From contig CAWFGU010000027.1 in assembly GCA_963815505.1 (NCBI GenBank), forward strand, positions 62,001 to 126,000: 64,000 bases of DNA, given 5' to 3'. This DNA comes from CAXBBB01 sp963815505 (lineage in GTDB: Bacteria > Bacteroidota > Rhodothermia > Rhodothermales > BA12). Positions 43,886 to 51,798 of the stretch are shown one piece after another (the stretch's first letter is position 1; every line of letters begins with the position of its first letter). Both the position numbers and the translations under genes were made by a program. The notes under the pieces were generated by a model. It was given only the letters and a program-made list of their open reading frames with translations. It searched no databases and was not told where the DNA came from.

Positions 43886-44173
43886 TTAGCCGATCACGCC
43901 GAGGATGTCGGATTCGCGCATGATCATGACGTCTTCGCCGTCGAGCTGCACTTCCGTGCCGGCGTATTTGCCGTAGAGAACGGTATCGCCCTTCTTGACG
44001 GTCATGTCGATCTTGGTGCCGTTCTCGACCTTGCCTGCGCCGACGGCGAGGACCGTTCCGCGCTGGGGCTTTTCTTTGGCCGTGTCAGGGATGTAGAGGC
44101 CGCTCTGGGTTTTCTCTTCGGCTGCTTCGGGCTGTACGACGACGCGGTCGCCGAGGGGTGTGATGCTTGCCAT
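43886..44173 (-). CDS. groS: Co-chaperonin GroES
   Basis: 95 residues, full length. ITPLGDRVVVQPEAAEEKTQ, the mobile loop SGLYIPDTAKEKPQRG and the ending MRESDILGVIG are typical. Binds as a heptameric lid to GroEL. First gene of the groESL operon; start 44173, preceded at 44205-44231 by a CIRCE-type inverted repeat. Confidence 0.98.
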   Translation of the reverse strand: MASITPLGDRVVVQPEAAEEKTQSGLYIPDTAKEKPQRGTVLAVGAGKVENGTKIDMTVKKGDTVLYGKYAGTEVQLDGEDVMIMRESDILGVIG

Positions 44174-44204
44174 CGGGTGTTGTTAGTTTGTGAGAGTAGA
44201 AGTC

Positions 44205-44231
44205 TTGGCACTCTCGGGTTGAGAGTGCCAG
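44205..44231. promoter_or_regulatory. CIRCE element (HrcA operator) of groESL
   Basis: TTGGCACTC, nine nt, GAGTGCCAG: 8 of 9 paired positions, close to the consensus TTAGCACTC-N9-GAGTGCTAA. It lies 32 bp before the groES start and predicts HrcA repression; hrcA is not in the window. Confidence 0.9.
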
Positions 44232-44302
44232 ATCTACCGGACGACTCAGCCGTCTGTTCCACCAGAAAGCCCCATGTGGCGGCGCTTCGCCGTTATGATT
44301 CG

Positions 44303-44848
44303 ATGAACACTTCCGTCCTCTCGCCCCCCAACTCGCTCTCTCGCTTTCGATGGATGGGGACGGGAGCAGCCGGGGCGCTGTGTGGACTGCTGCTCGTCGG
44401 CGCAGTATCTCCGATCCTGATTCCTGCTGAGTGGCGGATGTTACCGATGACGGTCTTCCACGCTTTCTGCCACCAACTCACCGACCGTTCGCCACACGTC
44501 GATGGCGTGCAACTAGCCGTATGCTGGCGCTGCTTGGGCATCTACGCCGGACTCGTCTGCGGTGCGGTGCTGCTGCCGCTCGTCGGCAGAGGCGACGCGT
44601 GGATCAACCGCAACGCCAAGTGGCTGCTGCTGGGCGCGCTGATGCTGACCGGTGTGGACTGGGCTGGGCCGGTCGTCGGCTACTGGGACAACACGTGGGC
44701 CTCGCGCGTGGCGACGGGCGCGGCGCTCGGAGCAGTCGCAGGCTACTTGTTCGCCAGGGCGTTGGCTGTCGCGTTTCGGAGTAAGCCGCAACTCGATGAC
44801 GATCTACTGGGAATAGACGATCCGGCGTCGCCCACCGCCTCGACGTAG
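44303..44848 (+). CDS. DUF2085 family membrane protein
   Basis: 181 residues. Four or so transmembrane helices and the cysteine motif of DUF2085: FHAFCHQLTDRSPHVDGVQL followed by AVCWRCLGIYAGL. Cys-His-Gln and Cys-x-x-Cys may coordinate a metal or form disulfides; function unknown. Start ATG 44303. Divergent from groESL; the CIRCE element lies between and might affect both. Confidence 0.82.
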   Translation: MNTSVLSPPNSLSRFRWMGTGAAGALCGLLLVGAVSPILIPAEWRMLPMTVFHAFCHQLTDRSPHVDGVQLAVCWRCLGIYAGLVCGAVLLPLVGRGDAWINRNAKWLLLGALMLTGVDWAGPVVGYWDNTWASRVATGAALGAVAGYLFARALAVAFRSKPQLDDDLLGIDDPASPTAST

Positions 44849-44871
44849 CTTCGGGTATACCTCCACCGCCC

Positions 44872-45381
44872 ATGCCATCTCCAACTCGGTCCATCGTCTT
44901 AGGCGCCTGCATTAGCCTGGCACTATTCGCGTTTTCCGGCCTGCCTGCCATAGGCGGGTGTGTGCTGTGCATCGGCTTCCTCGCGCCCGGACTGGCGACA
45001 GTCTGGCACTATTCCAAAGCCGCCGACGGTCGGCTGGCGACGATGGACGGTGTGCGGTTAGGTGCGCAGTCGGGACTGCTCGGCTTCGCACTGCTGATTC
45101 TGACGAGCGTCGCCGCTTGGCTGATCGCGGGTCGCCCAGATCTGATGGGTCCGATGATCGAGCAGATGCAAGACGGAAACTCGGGCCTGTTCGACCTCAT
45201 CGTCGAGTCGGCTCCCGAAGGAGAAGATCCGATCGCCGAGATGCAAGCCACGATGCGCTCGCCCCTGTTCGGCATTCTGTCTGCGGCGCTGACGGCGGGG
45301 TTGCTCTCGCTGGGAGGCGCTATCGGCGGCGCGCTGGGAACCGGAGTTTTCGGGCGCACTGTATCCGACGACGATCTTTGA
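44872..45381 (+). CDS. Hypothetical membrane protein, paralogue of the next gene
   Basis: 169 residues, four predicted membrane helices (IVLGACISLALFAFSGLPAI, SGLLGFALLILTSVAAWLIA, SAALTAGLLSLGGAIGGALG), separated by an acidic loop rich in Met/Glu (MIEQMQDGNSGLFDLI). Same architecture as the following gene, with Cys-containing second helix (GGCVLCIGF against GCIACLAYA). No assigned family; shape recalls DUF4199-type proteins. Starts 23 bp after DUF2085 with the CA-rich leader typical of this genome. Confidence 0.72.
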   Translation: MPSPTRSIVLGACISLALFAFSGLPAIGGCVLCIGFLAPGLATVWHYSKAADGRLATMDGVRLGAQSGLLGFALLILTSVAAWLIAGRPDLMGPMIEQMQDGNSGLFDLIVESAPEGEDPIAEMQATMRSPLFGILSAALTAGLLSLGGAIGGALGTGVFGRTVSDDDL

Positions 45382-45424
45382 CCGTAGGTTACCGCTCACC
45401 TCTTCACCCCATTCCCACTCTCGT

Positions 45425-45952
45425 ATGCCCTCAAAGGTACCCTCAATTCTAGTCGGCGCAGCTGTCGCCACCATTCTCGGAATCGTAGTCCAGTTCGTCA
45501 ACACCGGCCCGGCGGTAGGTAACCAAGTGCTCGGCGGCATCATGGGATGCATCGCGTGCCTTGCGTATGCCATCGCCGGGGTCATTGCAGTCTATCACTA
45601 CACAAACACGCACGGACTGACCATCAGCCCTGGCTCTGGTGCTGGATTAGGTGCGTTAGCCGGCGTGGCGGGTGCTTTGATCGGCTACCTCATCGGACTG
45701 CTCTTGCAGACAGTCGGTGTGTTCCCATCGGCCGAGGAGTTGATGCAGATGCAAATGGAGATGATGCGCGATCAGGGCATGACCGAAGACCAAATCGAGG
45801 CTGTGGAGCAGTTCGCCGGATTCAGCCAAGGACCCATCGCCGTCGCCATCGCCGTCGTGTTCGGTGCGATTCTGGGCGCGATCGGTGGTGCCATCGGCGC
45901 GGCCATGTTCAAGAAGGGCGGCGATCCGATGCTGGTCGACGATACGATCTGA
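45425..45952 (+). CDS. Hypothetical membrane protein, paralogue of the preceding gene
   Basis: 175 residues, four membrane helices, a Met/Gln/Glu-rich loop (ELMQMQMEMMRDQGMTEDQI) and glycine-rich last helix (VFGAILGAIGGAIGAAMF). Parallels the previous protein segment by segment, so the pair arose by duplication. Function unknown. A strong bidirectional terminator follows. Confidence 0.72.
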   Translation: MPSKVPSILVGAAVATILGIVVQFVNTGPAVGNQVLGGIMGCIACLAYAIAGVIAVYHYTNTHGLTISPGSGAGLGALAGVAGALIGYLIGLLLQTVGVFPSAEELMQMQMEMMRDQGMTEDQIEAVEQFAGFSQGPIAVAIAVVFGAILGAIGGAIGAAMFKKGGDPMLVDDTI

Positions 45953-45973
45953 TCGAACGCTTCGACGATCCTC

Positions 45974-46006
45974 AAACCTGTCAGGTCTTCGAGACCTGAC
46001 AGGTTT
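45974..46006. terminator. Bidirectional terminator, 15-bp perfect stem
   Basis: AAACCTGTCAGGTCT (45974-45988), loop TCG, AGACCTGACAGGTTT (45992-46006), with T-runs on both strands (TTTTT after it on +, and AAA before it). Located between convergent genes. The palindrome ACCTGTCAGGT is also of a type that recurs in Bacteroidota intergenic regions. Confidence 0.9.
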
Positions 46007-46012
46007 TTCGCT

Positions 46013-46645
46013 TCAGCGGCCCTTGCTCTTTGGCGGACCCAGGATTTCGAACGCGATGATCGCCTCGCGGAGCCGACGCTTGTCGCGAAGGAAGCGGACG
46101 CGCGACGGGGACGGCTGCTGAACGTGCGCGTGCTTCGTCGGACGCTTGGTGACGGCCCGAAACACCTCTCCAGTCTCCTCGAAGCGATCTTCTGCGGATT
46201 GTATTCCACCAGCCCGCTCGAGCCGTGCTTTCGAGACTGCCTTCCGCGAGAGATCGCGTGCCTGGGGAATGGGACGAGCGTTGGAAGTGGAGCCTCCCGA
46301 CGGAAGCGGCGGCGGTGTGGGTAGGCGCTCCTGCCGTGGAAGCGGCGAAGGAGTGGGGATCGGCTCGGGATCGAATTCGGCTTGCAAGGCCTCACTGATG
46401 CGTTTGAGCGCGTCGCCAAGCGATTCGGGAGCCTGTGCGCCCGGCGTCTCGCGCTCGAGCCGCGTCTCCTGCGACGGGTCGGCATTGGGCAGCGGATGCG
46501 ATCGGTCGTACTGCTCGGGAAGCGACGGCGGCTGCTCGGCTCGCTGCTTGCGGCGTTGTTCCTGCTGCGCCTTCTTGGCCCGACTGCTCATCGCACGAAG
46601 CAAAAAGTAACCGGCAGCGACGAGGAGCGGAAAGAGTTCTTCCAT
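46013..46645 (-). CDS. Single-pass membrane-anchored hypothetical protein
   Basis: 210 residues. N-terminal helix MEELFPLLVAAGYFLLRAMS, then a basic and proline-rich linker (PTPSPLPRQERLPTPPPLPS), and a conserved C-terminal helix RRLREAIIAFEILGPPKSKG. That REAIxxxEILGPPK ending is typical of a conserved Bacteroidota hypothetical family. Last gene of the tsaD-aroQ-DUF1330-mltG minus-strand set, 26 bp after mltG. Confidence 0.75.
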   Translation of the reverse strand: MEELFPLLVAAGYFLLRAMSSRAKKAQQEQRRKQRAEQPPSLPEQYDRSHPLPNADPSQETRLERETPGAQAPESLGDALKRISEALQAEFDPEPIPTPSPLPRQERLPTPPPLPSGGSTSNARPIPQARDLSRKAVSKARLERAGGIQSAEDRFEETGEVFRAVTKRPTKHAHVQQPSPSRVRFLRDKRRLREAIIAFEILGPPKSKGR

Positions 46646-46671
46646 CTGGGGGTGTGGACCGGAGAATAGGG

Positions 46672-47676
46672 TTAACCGTCGCTGCGGGCGAGGTAGGCAC
46701 GCAGAGCGGCGCGGTACTGATCGGCCTTGCGGTTGTGCTCGGACAACGTACGGGAAAATTCGTGCGTCCCGTCGAGAGCGGGGGAGGCGACGAAGTAGAG
46801 GTCGTCGGTTGCGTCCGGGTTGAGAACCGCGCGCAGCGACGATGGCGAGGGGTTCGTCAGAGGTCCAGGAGGCACGCCATTGATCCGATAGGTGTTGTAC
46901 GGGTGATCGAGTTCGTAGTCGACGAACAATAGCCGTCGCCGTTTGCCTTCGATTTCGAGCAATCCATATTGAACCGTCGGATCGGCCTGCAAACGCATCC
47001 CGATCCGAAGCCGGTTGAGGTAGACGCCCGCGATGTGTCCCCGCTCGGGCTTAAACTGGCTTTCCCATTCGACAATGGATGCTACTGTCGCCACGTCGAT
47101 GGGCGAAAGCGTTTCGGTCCCGTCGCCAACGATATTTTCGAACGCGTCGTGGGCCTTTCGAATGATCGTCTGGGGCGAGCTGAGCCAAAACGCGAAGTAC
47201 GTCTCGGGCAGAAGAACTCCGATGGCCTGCTCTTCGGTCACCCCCAACTCGCCTAGCAATTCGGGGTCGCGCATTGCGTCTCGGAAGTCGGTCGAGTCGA
47301 ACGCGAACGGCTGCGAAATCACACGCGCGAGACGGCCCATCGTCGTGCCCGGCGGAATCGTGACGCGCAGCGCCGTCTGCTCGCCCCGGCGCAGTCGGCC
47401 CAGCAGGTCGAAGTTGCTACCCCCGGTCTCGAACTCGTAGTATCCCGGCTTGATCTGATCCCCCCAACCCGTTGCGGCAGCGAAGGCGCGGAACGAGGTC
47501 GCACTCGCCAGCACCCCGGCTGTTTTTAGCGAGTCGACTGTCGCGTCTACGTCTCCGCGCTCGGTCAGGTACACGCCGCGCTCGCCCGGAAGCGCGTTGG
47601 GTCCCCAAATGATCCAGGCGCCCCCAGCGGCGATCACTAGGGTGAGTAGAACGGCGGCGATTAGGAGTTTGCGCAT
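46672..47676 (-). CDS. mltG: Endolytic murein transglycosylase MltG
   Basis: 334 residues: one N-terminal membrane helix (LLIAAVLLTLVIAAGGAWII), a LysM-like segment, and the YceG catalytic domain. The catalytic glutamate is Glu203 in VASIVEWESQF; GVLLPETYFAF, LQADPTVQYGL and YNTYRINGVPPGPL are family hallmarks. It cuts nascent glycan strands and so sets their length during growth. Start overlaps the stop of the upstream DUF1330 gene (ATGA). Confidence 0.95.
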   Translation of the reverse strand: MRKLLIAAVLLTLVIAAGGAWIIWGPNALPGERGVYLTERGDVDATVDSLKTAGVLASATSFRAFAAATGWGDQIKPGYYEFETGGSNFDLLGRLRRGEQTALRVTIPPGTTMGRLARVISQPFAFDSTDFRDAMRDPELLGELGVTEEQAIGVLLPETYFAFWLSSPQTIIRKAHDAFENIVGDGTETLSPIDVATVASIVEWESQFKPERGHIAGVYLNRLRIGMRLQADPTVQYGLLEIEGKRRRLLFVDYELDHPYNTYRINGVPPGPLTNPSPSSLRAVLNPDATDDLYFVASPALDGTHEFSRTLSEHNRKADQYRAALRAYLARSDG

Positions 47677-47978
47677 CAGGCTTCGATGAATCGGCCCAGC
47701 GACGTCACCGCTCCGACCGAGGCGTCGAAGTGGCGCTCACGCACGGGGGCATAATCGGGATGGGCGAAGAACGCGTCGTGGGCAGCCTGGTCGGGGAAAC
47801 GAAGCGCAAAGGCCCGAGTGATCGCGGCGTCGCCTGGAGAGTACAGCACGTCGGAAACGCGCAGGTCCCATGCGAACGATCCTCTGTGCTGATCAAGCAG
47901 GGGAGCCATCGCCGATCGGTAGGCGGAATACTCGGCGTCGTCCAGAATCTGGAGGCCGACGATGCGGACGTAAGACAT
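47676..47978 (-). CDS. DUF1330-type small protein
   Basis: 100 residues, ferredoxin-like alpha/beta sandwich type. MSYVRIVGLQILDDAEYSAY, then VLYSPGDAAITRAFALRFPD and the FFAHPDYAPVRERH segment match DUF1330-like proteins. Function unknown; possibly a small stress-related dimeric protein. Sits 14 bp after the chorismate mutase gene and overlaps mltG by 3 bp. Confidence 0.72.
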   Translation of the reverse strand: MSYVRIVGLQILDDAEYSAYRSAMAPLLDQHRGSFAWDLRVSDVLYSPGDAAITRAFALRFPDQAAHDAFFAHPDYAPVRERHFDASVGAVTSLGRFIEA

Positions 47979-47992
47979 GCGGGGCGAAAAGT

Positions 47993-48385
47993 CTAGGAGG
48001 AAGGGGAGCGGCCGTGGTCGTATTGGTGGCGTTCGCTGGTACGGGTTTCGTCGATTACGCGCTCAAAAAGGCGCCGAACCGATTCATCTGACAAAGGGCC
48101 ATGGTTGGCACCGAGTACGTTGTCGATCACGTCCTGCTCGCGCGTCGGCACGTAGACGGGCATGTCGAGCCGCTTCTTGATCGCACCGATCTCGTGGGCG
48201 CACGACAGCCGCTCGTTGAGCAGTCGCACGACTTCGCGGTCGATCTGGTCGATACGGACGCGCCACGGCCCCAGGTCCGACGGCTGCGGCTCGTCCGGGA
48301 CAGCTTGCCGCGCGCGAGCGATATCGAACGGTGGTAACGGGTGTTCTCCGCTCGAGTGCGGCGCGGACAGGTCAGGAGAGGCCAT
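47993..48385 (-). CDS. aroQ: Chorismate mutase (AroQ class)
   Basis: 130 residues. The all-helical AroQ domain begins about residue 43: RIDQIDREVVRLLNERLSCA, HEIGAIKKRLDMPVYVPTRE and ESVRRLFERVIDETR, with Arg, Lys, Glu and Gln positions of the active site. Converts chorismate to prephenate for Phe and Tyr synthesis. The first 40 residues look unstructured. Overlaps the end of tsaD by 14 bp. Confidence 0.88.
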   Translation of the reverse strand: MASPDLSAPHSSGEHPLPPFDIARARQAVPDEPQPSDLGPWRVRIDQIDREVVRLLNERLSCAHEIGAIKKRLDMPVYVPTREQDVIDNVLGANHGPLSDESVRRLFERVIDETRTSERHQYDHGRSPSS

Positions 48386-49388
48386 CTAGCGAGAGAGAGG
48401 GGGCGGCGGCAAGCGTGAGCGGGCTATAGTGGCCTGCGCGCAGCCGGTGCAGTCCGGCCACGGCGATCATAGCCGCGTTGTCGGTGCAAAAGCGCGGCTC
48501 GGGCACGTGCAGCCGCAAACTACGGCGCTCGGCTAGCTCGGCGGCACGCGCGCGTAATCCACTGTTGGCCGACACGCCACCGACGACGGCGATGTCGCGC
48601 ACGCCGGTCGCTTCGATCGCCGCCTCGAACGGACGCATCAGCATGTCTATGACGGCCGCTTGAAACGACGCGCAGATGTCGGCCAGATGGTCGCGCAGGA
48701 AGGAATCGGTATCGGGTTGGTCGCGAAGCGTGTAGAGCACGGCGGTCTTGATGCCCGAGAACGAGTAGGCGCCGTCGTCCAGATACGTGCGCGGCAAACT
48801 CAGGAACGATGGATCGCCCTTGGCCGCGAGCCGGTCGACGGCGGGCCCGCCGGGGTAGCCCAGACCCAGCATCTTGGCGACTTTGTCGAACGCCTCGCCC
48901 GCGGCATCGTCGCGCGTGCGTCCGAGTGTCGTGTGGCGGAAACCGTCTTCGACCAGCACGAGCTGCGTGTGCCCCCCCGATACGACCAGGCAGAGGAAGG
49001 GTAGCGCAGGCGCCTGCTCGCCCAGAAACGGGGAGTACAAGTGGCCTTCGAGATGGTTGACGCCGATCAACCGCACGCCCAGCGCCAGCGCGTACGCTTT
49101 GGCGAAGCTCAGCCCGACGAGCAGCGCGCCCGCCAACCCAGGCCCGTACGTGACTGCGACGCCGTCCAGGTCGCGCTGGTTCACGCCCGACTCGGCCAGC
49201 GCCGCCTGCACCGTTGGCACGATCAGCCGCTGATGCGCGCGCGACGCCACTTCGGGGACGACACCGCCCCATTTGGCATGCTCAGCCTGACTCGCCACGA
49301 CCGAAGCCAGCACCTCGTCTCCTCTCATGACAGCCGCAGCAGTGTCGTCGCACGACGTTTCGATGGCCAAGAGCAGCGGTTCGGACAT
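48372..49388 (-). CDS. tsaD: tRNA N6-threonylcarbamoyladenosine transferase TsaD
   Basis: 338 residues, full length. AIETSCDDTAAAV and GGVVPEVASRAH at the N-terminus, metal-binding His112 and His116 in NHLEGHLYSP, FLCLVVSGGHTQL, and KVAKMLGLGYPGGPAVDRLA. It transfers the threonylcarbamoyl group to A37 of ANN-decoding tRNAs with TsaB and TsaE. First gene of a minus-strand operon with aroQ, DUF1330, mltG. Confidence 0.97.
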   Translation of the reverse strand: MSEPLLLAIETSCDDTAAAVMRGDEVLASVVASQAEHAKWGGVVPEVASRAHQRLIVPTVQAALAESGVNQRDLDGVAVTYGPGLAGALLVGLSFAKAYALALGVRLIGVNHLEGHLYSPFLGEQAPALPFLCLVVSGGHTQLVLVEDGFRHTTLGRTRDDAAGEAFDKVAKMLGLGYPGGPAVDRLAAKGDPSFLSLPRTYLDDGAYSFSGIKTAVLYTLRDQPDTDSFLRDHLADICASFQAAVIDMLMRPFEAAIEATGVRDIAVVGGVSANSGLRARAAELAERRSLRLHVPEPRFCTDNAAMIAVAGLHRLRAGHYSPLTLAAAPSLSLDGLS

Positions 49389-49431
49389 ACTCGATCGGTT
49401 GGGGCGGGCGTTGGAGCGTAAGTTGCATCGT

Positions 49432-49463
49432 GACGATGCTTGCGGACGATGCTTGCGTCCGCA
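49432..49463. repeat. Short tandem repeat and hairpin between divergent genes
   Basis: GACGATGCTTGCG occurs twice in tandem (49432-49444, 49445-49457). The overlapping TGCGGAC (49441-49447) and GTCCGCA (49457-49463) form a 7-bp stem. It lies between tsaD and the exported-protein gene and may be a regulatory or scar sequence. Confidence 0.7.
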
Positions 49464-49553
49464 CGATTCCGGTCGCTCGGGCAGAACAAGCCCGGACCTT
49501 TCGGGGTTCTCCGTCGCGCTCGGTCTTCCAGCTTCTCCAACTCACCGCCTTCC

Positions 49554-50126
49554 ATGCGCCGTTCGCTTGTCTTGTTCGTCTTCGCCGCTACCCTGGCTGT
49601 CGCGACGCCCTCGCAGGCGCAACTGCGGTCCGACGCGTCGGCCCTCACGCAGGGCGAAAGCGTCCGCCTAATGGACAGCGGCTTCCAGCTGTCGTCGCTG
49701 TTCTCGCCCAACGTCTTTCGCATGTCGCACAGCTACGAGATGAGCGCGGGGTCGATCGGCGGCAATGGCTACTCGCTCGGGATGTACACCAACTCGCTGC
49801 AGTGGCAGTTTTCGAACCAACTCGCCGCTAGGGTCGACGTGGCGATGGCGCACAGCCCGTTCGGTGGCGGCGATGTGCTGGGATTGAGTAACGATCCCAA
49901 TCAGCCGTTCAAGCTGTTCGTGCGCAATGCCGAAGTCGCCTACCGCCCGACCGATTCGATCCAACTCAACTTTTCCTACCGCCAAAGCCCGTTCGGTGGC
50001 TACGGCAGCCCTTACGGATCGGGATACGGCCTGAACGGGATAGGCGCGCGCGATTATGGGTTTGGCTCGCAGGCCTTCGGTTCGGACTCGGGCGACCGCC
50101 TGTTCTGGCGCGGATCGACCAACTGA
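49554..50126 (+). CDS. Exported hypothetical protein
   Basis: 190 residues from ATG 49554, signal peptide MRRSLVLFVFAATLAVATPS with cleavage at SQA-Q. The mature protein has many aromatic and glycine residues (SLFSPNVFRMSHSYEMSAGS, GYSLGMYTNSLQWQFSNQLA) and ends in a low-complexity Gly/Tyr/Phe tail (PFGGYGSPYGSGYGLNG). RMSHSYEMS and the strand pattern fit a small barrel-like envelope protein. It precedes LytR_C and rsfS genes with a 10-bp gap. Confidence 0.75.
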   Translation: MRRSLVLFVFAATLAVATPSQAQLRSDASALTQGESVRLMDSGFQLSSLFSPNVFRMSHSYEMSAGSIGGNGYSLGMYTNSLQWQFSNQLAARVDVAMAHSPFGGGDVLGLSNDPNQPFKLFVRNAEVAYRPTDSIQLNFSYRQSPFGGYGSPYGSGYGLNGIGARDYGFGSQAFGSDSGDRLFWRGSTN

Positions 50127-50136
50127 CCGCGCACGG

Positions 50137-50619
50137 ATGGCCGAAGAGGACGAGCGACGCGGGTCGGGCGGAGGCCCATTCGGGACACTGGGCGGCGTCG
50201 TCCTCGGTCTCGTTCTACTCGTACTCGGCTACGGCTTCGTGACGCGTTTGGGGCGCGGCGGGTCCGACGACCTTCCTCCCGAGCCGACCGAGGAGGTCGC
50301 TGGTGACATCGTCCAAGTAGGCGTGCGAAACGGAACGGATGTTTCCGGTCTGGCGCGCAGGACGCGCGACGTGCTGCGGAGCAAAGGCTTCGACGTTCTC
50401 GAGGCCGACAACTACGAACGCACCGATGTCGACTCGTCCTTCGTGATCGACCGTGTCGGCAATCCCGAAGCTGCTCGCCGAGTGGCCGACGCGCTGGGTG
50501 TCGCGCCTGTTCGTATTCGCGAAGACATCCGCCCCGATCTCTACCTCGACGCTACGGTCGTGCTTGGTGCCGATTACGCAACCCTTACCGGTCTGGCGAA
50601 CGAGCCTGACGACCGCTAG
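50137..50619 (+). CDS. LytR C-terminal domain (LytR_C) membrane protein
   Basis: 160 residues from ATG 50137. One membrane helix (LGGVVLGLVLLVLGYGFVT), then an extracytoplasmic LytR_C domain (QVGVRNGTDVSGLARRTRDV, VIDRVGNPEAARRVADALGV, DATVVLGADY). In Gram-positives this domain accompanies cell-wall polymer transferases; alone its role is unknown. In Bacteroidota a LytR_C gene commonly precedes rsfS, as seen here. Confidence 0.85.
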   Translation: MAEEDERRGSGGGPFGTLGGVVLGLVLLVLGYGFVTRLGRGGSDDLPPEPTEEVAGDIVQVGVRNGTDVSGLARRTRDVLRSKGFDVLEADNYERTDVDSSFVIDRVGNPEAARRVADALGVAPVRIREDIRPDLYLDATVVLGADYATLTGLANEPDDR

Positions 50620-50650
50620 TACCTCTACCTGCTCACCTGCTTTCCATTCT

Positions 50651-51139
50651 ATGGCTGACTCTCCCCTCGACCCGTCGTCCACCACTGCTGACTCGTCCGC
50701 CCCTGCAATCTCGGATGTCGCTCCTACTCGCCGCGAGTCACAGACCCCGGTAACCGCGCTCGCGGCTGCATCGGTAGACGCCTTGCTGGATCGCAAGGCG
50801 CAAGACATCCGCGTGATCGATCTGCGCGGTAAAGGCGGCGTCGCCGATTTGCTCGTCTTGGCGACTGGCGCGACGGACGTTCAGGTTCGGGCGCTCTCCG
50901 AGTCCGTGCGGCAGGAGGTCAAGGTGGCGCACGGAGAGAAGCCGTGGCGCAGCGAGGGAACGGAACTGAACCAGTGGGTGGTCCTCGACTACGTCGATCT
51001 AGTCGTCCATCTCTTCCAGCCCGAGCGGCGCACGTTCTACGGACTCGAACGCCTATGGGGCGATGCGCCGTACGAAGACATCGACCCGGACGCTGATTCG
51101 TCGGATGGCATCGCGTTACTGCATCCGTCGTCCGAATGA
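50651..51139 (+). CDS. rsfS: Ribosomal silencing factor RsfS
   Basis: 162 residues. After a 35-residue variable lead the RsfS fold is clear: LDRKAQDIRVIDLRGKGGVA, DLLVLATGATDVQVRALSES, GTELNQWVVLDYVDLVVHLF and RRTFYGLERLWGDAP. RsfS binds ribosomal protein uL14 and blocks subunit joining during starvation. Start ATG 50651; overlaps the next gene by 4 bp (ATGA). Confidence 0.95.
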   Translation: MADSPLDPSSTTADSSAPAISDVAPTRRESQTPVTALAAASVDALLDRKAQDIRVIDLRGKGGVADLLVLATGATDVQVRALSESVRQEVKVAHGEKPWRSEGTELNQWVVLDYVDLVVHLFQPERRTFYGLERLWGDAPYEDIDPDADSSDGIALLHPSSE

Positions 51140-51645
51140 CCAGGCACGCCGCTCTTTCGCTGCTACTGGCCGGCGTGTTCGTTCTGGGTGGATGCGCCGC
51201 GAGTCGCGAGGAAGGCCCGCCGACGGGCGAGCAGTTCGGTACCCGGCTGCCGGACGAGGCGATGGTCGAAACGCTTCAGATCACGCAGCCGGGCGAGAAA
51301 GAATCGTTTTACACTACGCCTGCCGTGTTGGATGGCGTCACTCTGCGCATCGAGCCGTTCGAGCCGGGGACGCCCGCCGCCGAAGGCACACGCGTCGAAG
51401 CGCTCGTCAAGGGCGCATTTCCCGACGCGTGCTCGGCGCTGCACACGGTAGAACAAGAACGCGCGATGCACATTGTCGACGTGACGATCGAGATGCGCAG
51501 GCCCCAAGGGCAGTTGTGCGCGACCGTCGTCCGCCCGTTTCGCTATTACCTGATGCTCGACGGTACGTTCACGCCGGGTGCTTACACGCTGCTCGTAAAT
51601 GGGAAGGAGTATCCGTTCGTCGTGCGCGAGCCGTCAGTCGACTGA
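51136..51645 (+). CDS. Hypothetical lipoprotein
   Basis: 169 residues with lipoprotein signal MTRHAALSLLLAGVFVLGGC (lipobox LGGC). The mature part contains two cysteines, many beta-type segments (MHIVDVTIEMRRPQGQLC, VVRPFRYYLMLDGTFTPGAY) and resembles no family I recognise. Overlaps rsfS by 4 bp, so co-translated. Confidence 0.75.
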   Translation: MTRHAALSLLLAGVFVLGGCAASREEGPPTGEQFGTRLPDEAMVETLQITQPGEKESFYTTPAVLDGVTLRIEPFEPGTPAAEGTRVEALVKGAFPDACSALHTVEQERAMHIVDVTIEMRRPQGQLCATVVRPFRYYLMLDGTFTPGAYTLLVNGKEYPFVVREPSVD

Positions 51646-51798
51646 GCAGAGAGGAGCGAGGTCGGTTGAGATGTCTAGGACACCGTCCATCTGAGGCAGG
51701 AGCACGGGTGCTGAACATGCTCCTCGAGATGAAGAACGTCTTGTTCAAACGGAGTTCGGATGGGATATTGAGCAGGTCTCATCTGCCTCACCCCCTCC

